From the NCBI RefSeq assembly GCF_036588685.1, contig NC_086381.1, positions 54,807,431 to 54,871,430 on the forward strand: a DNA stretch of 64,000 bases. The letters run 5' to 3'. The DNA is from Mytilus trossulus. Taxonomy: Eukaryota; Mollusca; Bivalvia; Mytilida; Mytilidae. Under the pieces are notes generated by a model. That model was not told the DNA's origin and ran no database searches. It worked only from the letters and a program-made list of their open reading frames with translations. The position numbers and the translations under genes are program-made. Positions 58,346-64,000 of the stretch are shown piece after piece (within the stretch, counting starts at the first letter, position 1; every line of letters starts with the position of its first letter).

Positions 58346-59351
58346 ATAACTATAACTACATCACGTGGAACCCATGAGTTTATAGCTTGCTTCTTATTAT
58401 CAAGTAGATCCTATTTGTCGTCAGGGGTCTAGAAACATGATAATTGTTTGGTCATCTTACCACGACAGAAGACACGCTGGACTGTGTGTGATGTATAAAT
58501 TCGTCCTGTCAGAAAGACAACGTTACGTGACAAGATGCCGATGCTTTATTATAGTATGAACCCTTGTAACAATTCTGTGAGAGGAAAGGAGTTGGTCAGT
58601 TACAAGGCCTAAATTCTGTTCCTTTTCCATATACCAACATTTTCAATTTACATTCCAACTTTCCAGGCACCATCCCGGTATAACCATATTCCAGGACCTA
58701 ACTATTGTATAGATTTACTTTTGATTGGTCTCATCCTGATAATGCATCACAAATTTTCCTAGACCTTAGTCAAACATCAATAGTATCACAGAAATTGTGT
58801 GAGGACATAAAAGCTCCGGAATATTGTATCAAATGGAGCTATACAAGCTATACACAAGAGCTGCTAAGATATTTTTCAAAGACATGAAAAGTTAGGTAGA
58901 CGCCATCATCTCTTTTATGTCAAGTGTTTGTTTGAAATCGGCCATCATGGTAAATTTCTAGTCAAGTTAAAAGACAAACTTAACTATACAGTGGTATCCT
59001 TTCAAGTTCGATACGATAGATCGATACATTCGACGGAGTCACCATCATTGAACTATTTAGCGAGAGGACATCATCTACATATCGGACTGTTAATATAATT
59101 CGAATGTTCCGAATGTTATGAATAATGAAATAGTCTACGAGCATAAACCCAGTTAATTTCCATATAATGCCGATTCCTTGTCGAAAAGTTGTCACCCAAA
59201 CTTACAGATATGTAGTCAATAAAAATTACCAATCATCTTGAAAAAAGCTGCTTCAGAGAATTTCTGTATGAATATAAAGAGATTTTTTTTTACATTATGT
59301 TGATAAATTGTTCATTACTAAATGTTCTGTGACAAAGTCATGTGTGTTTAG

Positions 59352-59445
59352 GACGATGACCATCGTTAGAATGTGCAAGGTTCTGGTCTGCAAGGAAGGC
59401 GGACGGAAAATGTTGGACTGTCATTGGAAAATAAGGGCATGTTAC
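59352..59445 (+). CDS. Possible cysteine-rich exon, 31 codons
   Basis: A TGTGTGTTTAG acceptor-like end precedes 59352, and GTACGT follows 59445. The frame between them contains VRMCKVLVCKEGGRKMLDCH and then WKIRACY. The four cysteines (C-x4-C-x9-C-x6-C) and a base composition richer in G and C than its surroundings suggest part of a secreted cysteine-rich protein. No neighbouring exon was found, so the call is weak. Confidence 0.22.
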
Positions 59446-59499
59446 GTACGTACTCCTTTAACGTGCAAGCAGCAACACTCGTTTACACAAAGCACCGGA

Positions 59500-59725
59500 T
59501 TACATAGATATAAGAAGATGAAGTATGACTGCCAATGAGACAACTCTCCATCCAAGTCACAATTTGTAAAAGTAAACCATAATAGGTCAAAGTACGGTCT
59601 TCAACAAGGGCCCCAAAAATAAGTAGTGGAAAACCGTTTAAACGGGAAAACCAACGGTCTAATATTTTGAAAATAACCACACCAACAAATGATAACCACT
59701 GAACATCAAGTTCCTGTCCTAATTC
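59500..59725 (+). repeat. Dispersed repeat, GAGACAACTCTCC family (good copy)
   Basis: 'atgactgccaatgagacaac', 'tctccatccaagtcaca', 'aaagtacggtcttcaac' and 'ggccccaaaaataagta' are all present in order. The 115-codon minus-strand frame (59483-59830) is read-through. Confidence 0.8.
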
Positions 59726-59729
59726 CGAA

Positions 59730-61380
59730 GAGGCACGACTACCTATATTTATGTATCCCAAACAACCAAAATGGAAGCCGCAATAGCGCAAGGATTTTAC
59801 TACTGGAACCATTAGTACCATAAAGGACAATATATCTAAATCCCAGTTAACCCTTGGGGTCTATCACCAAGTATAATTTATTTCTCCATGAAACCAGATA
59901 TCAGTATCTACGTTAAACTTTGCTTTTTTTTTTTATAAAGCAAAATTGGACAAATAATTTTGATTTAAAATTTTAAATATAAGTATAAAATCTTTATAGG
60001 ATTACAAGAGAAAAAAGTCTATGGAATATTTTGTATCCACATCTGATTCGTTATACATCTCTTACATGTTATCAAACGAATGTTTATATCCGCATATACA
60101 AAATGGTTCAGTAGGGATTTATTCAGGATTTAATTATTCTAGTAAATATCTCTGATAAATATCTTTCGAAAAATAGTAAAATATCCATTATGCATTTTTT
60201 TTTAAATAATATTAAAAACAATCAATACAAAAAATGTAGATTCCTTGTCTAAACATGTTTACTATAGAATACGTTATGATATTATAAAATGTATTTTAGA
60301 ATACAATTTATATGTTTTACATCGCCTTTCGTAGCAGCCTTTTAGCTAAGTAGACATATTTTCTTTTAGTCTATTCATGCAATGCATGGTGCAAAAATAA
60401 ATGAAAGAAAGAGAAAAACTGTATGGAATATACATTTATATTATTTACTATTTAAACACCCGTCTACATTTGTAAATATATAAAAAGAACTTTACATTGT
60501 TTAGATTATATGTCGATTTTCTAAATTTGTAGATAAACGACTATATATCAAGTCAGAGTTCAAATTATCATATAATAGTTTAACACGTCCCATTAAGTTA
60601 ATTGATCAGGAACGCCACGATCTTATTGTGATGAAAGTTTTATAATAAAGTACTATTGGCGTCCTTTGATCCTTTATCAGAAAATGCACCCTACTACGAA
60701 ACATTTGTTCTTGCGGATGTGAAAATATCTGCCAGATTTTATTTACATTAGAGTTAGGGCAATGAGGTCATATAACCTCTTTAGTTATTTCACTTCCATG
60801 GTTAGGGTAAAAAAAAACCTGAATAATTAAAAGTCAGGCGTTGATAAAATAAATAATAATAATCTTTATTGTCATATGTATTTCAACAAATCAAACGTGT
60901 TTGTGACAAACAGAAAAAAAAACGTAACATATACAAATACATATAATATATATATGTATATATATACATGTATCTATTGTTGCAAGTATATACATGTAAT
61001 ATAGTGAAAAACCTAAATACAAATTACAGCATATTAATAAACCACAAAACTTTAAACCATGCATCGGTAAATCAAGCCCTGTCCTCAGTTTACAAACGAG
61101 CCTAAAATATGCTGATTATTTTTATTTATTGATCACGATGAGTATGTTTTTGTCTGTTAGTGCAACACATAAAGTCAGTATTTTGAAAATCATTTGCAGA
61201 GAAGTTATCATTTCTTACATGTTTATTTATTTCGCAATAAAAGAAGGAGTGAAATTCACAATCTGTAACTTTAAAAAGGCAAAAATTTTAGAAATAGTTT
61301 AAACATGGAAAGCAGCTAATTTCCTTTAATTTTTTTTCTACTAAGACCATACATGTACAGTTGGGTGCAGACCAAGCATT
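59730..61380. other. No gene seen
   Basis: AT-rich. It includes an AT dinucleotide tract (about 60945-60975) and 'aataataataatctttattg' (60850-60870). Confidence 0.5.
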
Positions 61381-61401
61381 ACATGTAGACGGGCCGAAAA
61401 A

Positions 61402-61450
61402 GTTAACGCGGCGTTTACTCGCGTGCACTTCATGTAAACGCCGCGTTAAC
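61402..61450. repeat. Perfect 17-bp hairpin
   Basis: GTTAACGCGGCGTTTAC (61402-61418) and its exact reverse complement (61434-61450) flank a 15-base loop. It is CpG-rich in an AT-rich setting. Confidence 0.9.
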
Positions 61451-61485
61451 TGTGCGTTAACTCCAAAATTGCAGTAGACATTAAA

Positions 61486-61675
61486 AGTAAACGGGCGTTT
61501 ACTTTCGCGTTTACCTCCGCGTTAACGCAAAAACGGCGCGTCTTCTAATTTTGTAAAGAGTAAACGGGCGTTTACTTTCCCGTTTACCTCCGCGTTAACG
61601 TGGGAAAATGCGCGTCTTCTATTTTCCTAATAAGTAAACGCGCGTTTACTGTTTGTAGTAAACGCCCGTTAACGC
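61486..61675. repeat. 73-74-bp tandem units with GTAAAC palindromes
   Basis: The near-perfect palindromes AGTAAACGGGCGTTTACT (61486-61503, 61559-61576) and AGTAAACGCGCGTTTACT (61633-61650) are spaced 73 and 74 bp apart. Between them are shared 'cgtttacctccgcgttaacg' and 'gcgcgtcttct' words. A fourth partial unit ends near 61675. Confidence 0.9.
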
Positions 61676-61989
61676 AGATTGTCATCGTAACCTGGATACA
61701 CTGACCTAAAATAAGGAACATCAAAATTAATTGACCAACTGGTCATTTCTGCTTGACATATTGACGATTAAAGTTATTTAAAAATGTCACACATTCGTAT
61801 TTAATTGAACAATAATTAAAGTAAATTTCTTGTTCTTCGCAAATAATAGTTTAAGGATGTTTATTCAAATACATGTAATTTAATCCTCACCAAAATCAAA
61901 CAGTTTTCTCATCTCAAAATTATTTGATATCATTTACCAAAACTGACAATATTTACCTCTTAACAAGTTATCTTATTCTATATAGAAGT

Positions 61990-64000
61990 ATTTCAGTTAT
62001 ATGTTCATGCCATAATTGACCATATAATACAATTGACAGCAATTTTTGTACCAGCCTGAATGACATGACATCTTTTTATTTAAAATATTAAAATTCAATA
62101 GTTTTCATACATCAGACTAACCCGTAATATATAATTATTTGTTCGCAACAACCAAAACTGACCATATAAGCAGTTTAGTATGTAAGTCTATAGAGCACGC
62201 ATAGTAAATGAGTTATATTTTGATTGATTGTAAAATAAAAAAGGAAGCAATATTTGAGTATTATGACATAAAAAGTTTTTTTGCATCAATTCAGAGTGAC
62301 AGCATGTTCTTTTTCATTCAAAATATTGAATCGCAAACAAAATTCAATAGTTTTCTTACCTTAGACTGACTCATATAATAAAATTATTTGCCCGCAACAC
62401 TCAAAACTGACCATATAAGCATTTCATTATGTAAATCTATATAGCCGCACAGTAAATGAGATATATTTTCATGTAAGAATTGATTGTATAAGAATAAAGG
62501 TAGCAATATTTGAATATTATGACTAAAAAATTTTGTTCGCATCAATTTAGAGTGCCAGCATGTACTTTTTTATTCAAAACATTGAATCGTAAACAAAATT
62601 CAGTAGTTTTCATACCTCAGACTGACTCATAATAAAATTATTTGTCCGCAACAACCAAAACTGACCATATAAGCATTCTAGTTTTTAAATCTATATAGCC
62701 GCATAGTAAATGAGTTATATGTTCATGTAAGAATTGATTGTATAATAAAAAAGATAGCAGTATTTCAGTATTACGACTAAAATTTTTTACTCCCATCCAT
62801 TTAGAGTGTTAGCATGTCTTTTTTTTATTCAATATATTGAATCGAAAACAAATTTCTTTAGTTTTCATACCTCAGACTGACTCATATAATAAAATTATTT
62901 GTCTGCAACAACCAAAACTGACCATATAAGCATATTATTATGTAAATCTATACAGCCTTATAGTAAATGAGTTATATTTTCATGTAAGGATTGATTGTAT
63001 AATGAAAAAGGTAGCAATATTTGAATATGATGACTAAAAATTTTTGTTTGCATCAATTAAGAGTGCCAGCATGTCCTTCCTTTCTTCAAAATATTGAATC
63101 GTAAACAAATTTCAATAGTTTTCATATATCAGACTGACTCATATTATAAAATTATTTGTCCGCAACAAGCAAAACTGACCATATAAGCATTTTATTATGT
63201 AAAAATGTATATAGCCTCAAATAAAATGAGTTATATTTTCATGTAAGGATTGATTGTATAATAGAATAGGTAGCAATATTTGAATATTATGACTAAAAAA
63301 TTTTGTTCGCATCAATCAGGTTGCCAGCATGTCCATTTTTTATTCAAAATATTGAATCGTAAACAAAATTCAGTAGTTTTCATTCCTCAGACTGACTCAT
63401 ATAATAAAATTATTTGTCTGCAACAACCAAAACTGATCATATAAGCATTCTAGTATTTAAATCTATATAGCCGCATAGTAAATGAGTTATATTTTCATGT
63501 GATGATTGATTGTATAATAAAATTGGTAGCAATATTTGAATATTATGACTAAAAAATTTTGTTTGCATTAATTTAGAGTGCCAGCATGTCCTTTTTTTAT
63601 TCACAATATTGAATTGTAAACGAAATTCAGCAGTTTTCATACCTCAGACTGACTCATATAATAAAATTATTTGTCCACAACAACCAAAACTGACCATATA
63701 AGCATTTAATTATGTAAATCTATATAGCGGCATAGTAAATGAGTTATATTTTGATTGATTGTAAAATAAAAAAGGAAGCAATATTTGAGTATAATGACAT
63801 AAAAAGTTTTTTTGCATCAATTTAGAGTGACAGCATGTTCTTTTTCATTCAAAATATTGAATCGCAAACAAAATTCAATAGTTTTCTTACCTTAGACTGA
63901 CTCATATAATAAAATTATTTGTCCGCAACACTCAAAACTGACCATATAAGCATTTCATTATGTAAATCTATATAGCCGCACAGTAAATGAGATATATTTT
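61990..64000. repeat. ~255-bp satellite array running off the window
   Basis: The word actgaccatataagc (or a one-base variant) starts at 62157, 62406, 62660, 62917, 63174, 63432, 63689 and 63937. Spacings are 249, 254, 257, 257, 258, 257 and 248 bp. Units share 'gccagcatgtcc', 'attgaatcgtaaacaaa' and 'ctcagactgactcatat'. The short units at 62157 and 63689 are nearly identical to each other. The array is non-coding and continues past 64000. Confidence 0.93.

Noticed and set aside
58705-58887. 60-codon plus-strand frame of protein-like composition
   Set aside because: It has no ATG (opens at TTG), no family resemblance and no clear splice sites; the length is expected by chance in a window this size.

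Overview
The window is AT-rich, intron-bearing animal nuclear DNA with very low gene density. It is packed with short dispersed repeats that I recognise as typical of marine mussels (Mytilidae, probably Mytilus). That assignment rests on recalled repeat families and on a mussel-defensin-like cysteine-rich peptide gene; it was not checked by a database search. There are no bacterial operons and no CRISPR arrays, and I saw no tRNA or rRNA genes.

Layout. 1-2.24 kb is non-coding. 2.24-13.8 kb is a three-deep nest of transposons. A decayed Tc1/mariner element (TA target duplication) was split by a BEL/Pao LTR retrotransposon (5-bp duplication CTTAT). The upstream (5') LTR of that element was then split by a 4.2-kb TA-target DNA element filled with a ~430-bp tandem array. 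13.8-18.1 kb is non-coding and ends in a ten-copy 28-bp palindromic minisatellite. At 18.3-18.6 kb a TATAAAAGG box precedes a small signal-peptide ORF. 19.4-26.3 kb is an almost full-length L1/Tx1-type LINE: ORF1 with zinc knuckles, two overlapping extra ORFs, a twice-frameshifted ORF2, a 3' stem-loop and a poly(A) tail. 26.8-28.07 kb is a non-autonomous Helitron carrying other repeats.

29.4-34.1 kb holds the most gene-like region. A three-exon minus-strand gene encodes a signal peptide followed by a strongly cationic 11-cysteine defensin-like peptide. A hammerhead ribozyme with all core bases conserved lies on the same strand beyond its 3' end, and a degenerate one lies in intron 1. 36-47.5 kb is made of old, diverged tandem duplications, including four copies of an exon-like block with splice-donor-like ends. 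51.7-54.9 kb is a four-exon minus-strand gene of an unnamed family with compatible splice phases in most joints but several frameshifts. Its introns carry a PIF/Harbinger-like MITE and a foldback element. 55-61.4 kb is repeats plus two doubtful small secreted-peptide exons. 61.4-61.7 kb is a CpG-rich cluster of perfect palindromes. From about 62 kb to the end is a ~255-bp satellite with a six-unit higher-order period that runs off the window.

The two host loci (the defensin-like gene and the four-exon gene) sit among transposon debris and do not appear to act together. All coordinates were read by eye; splice sites are predictions.
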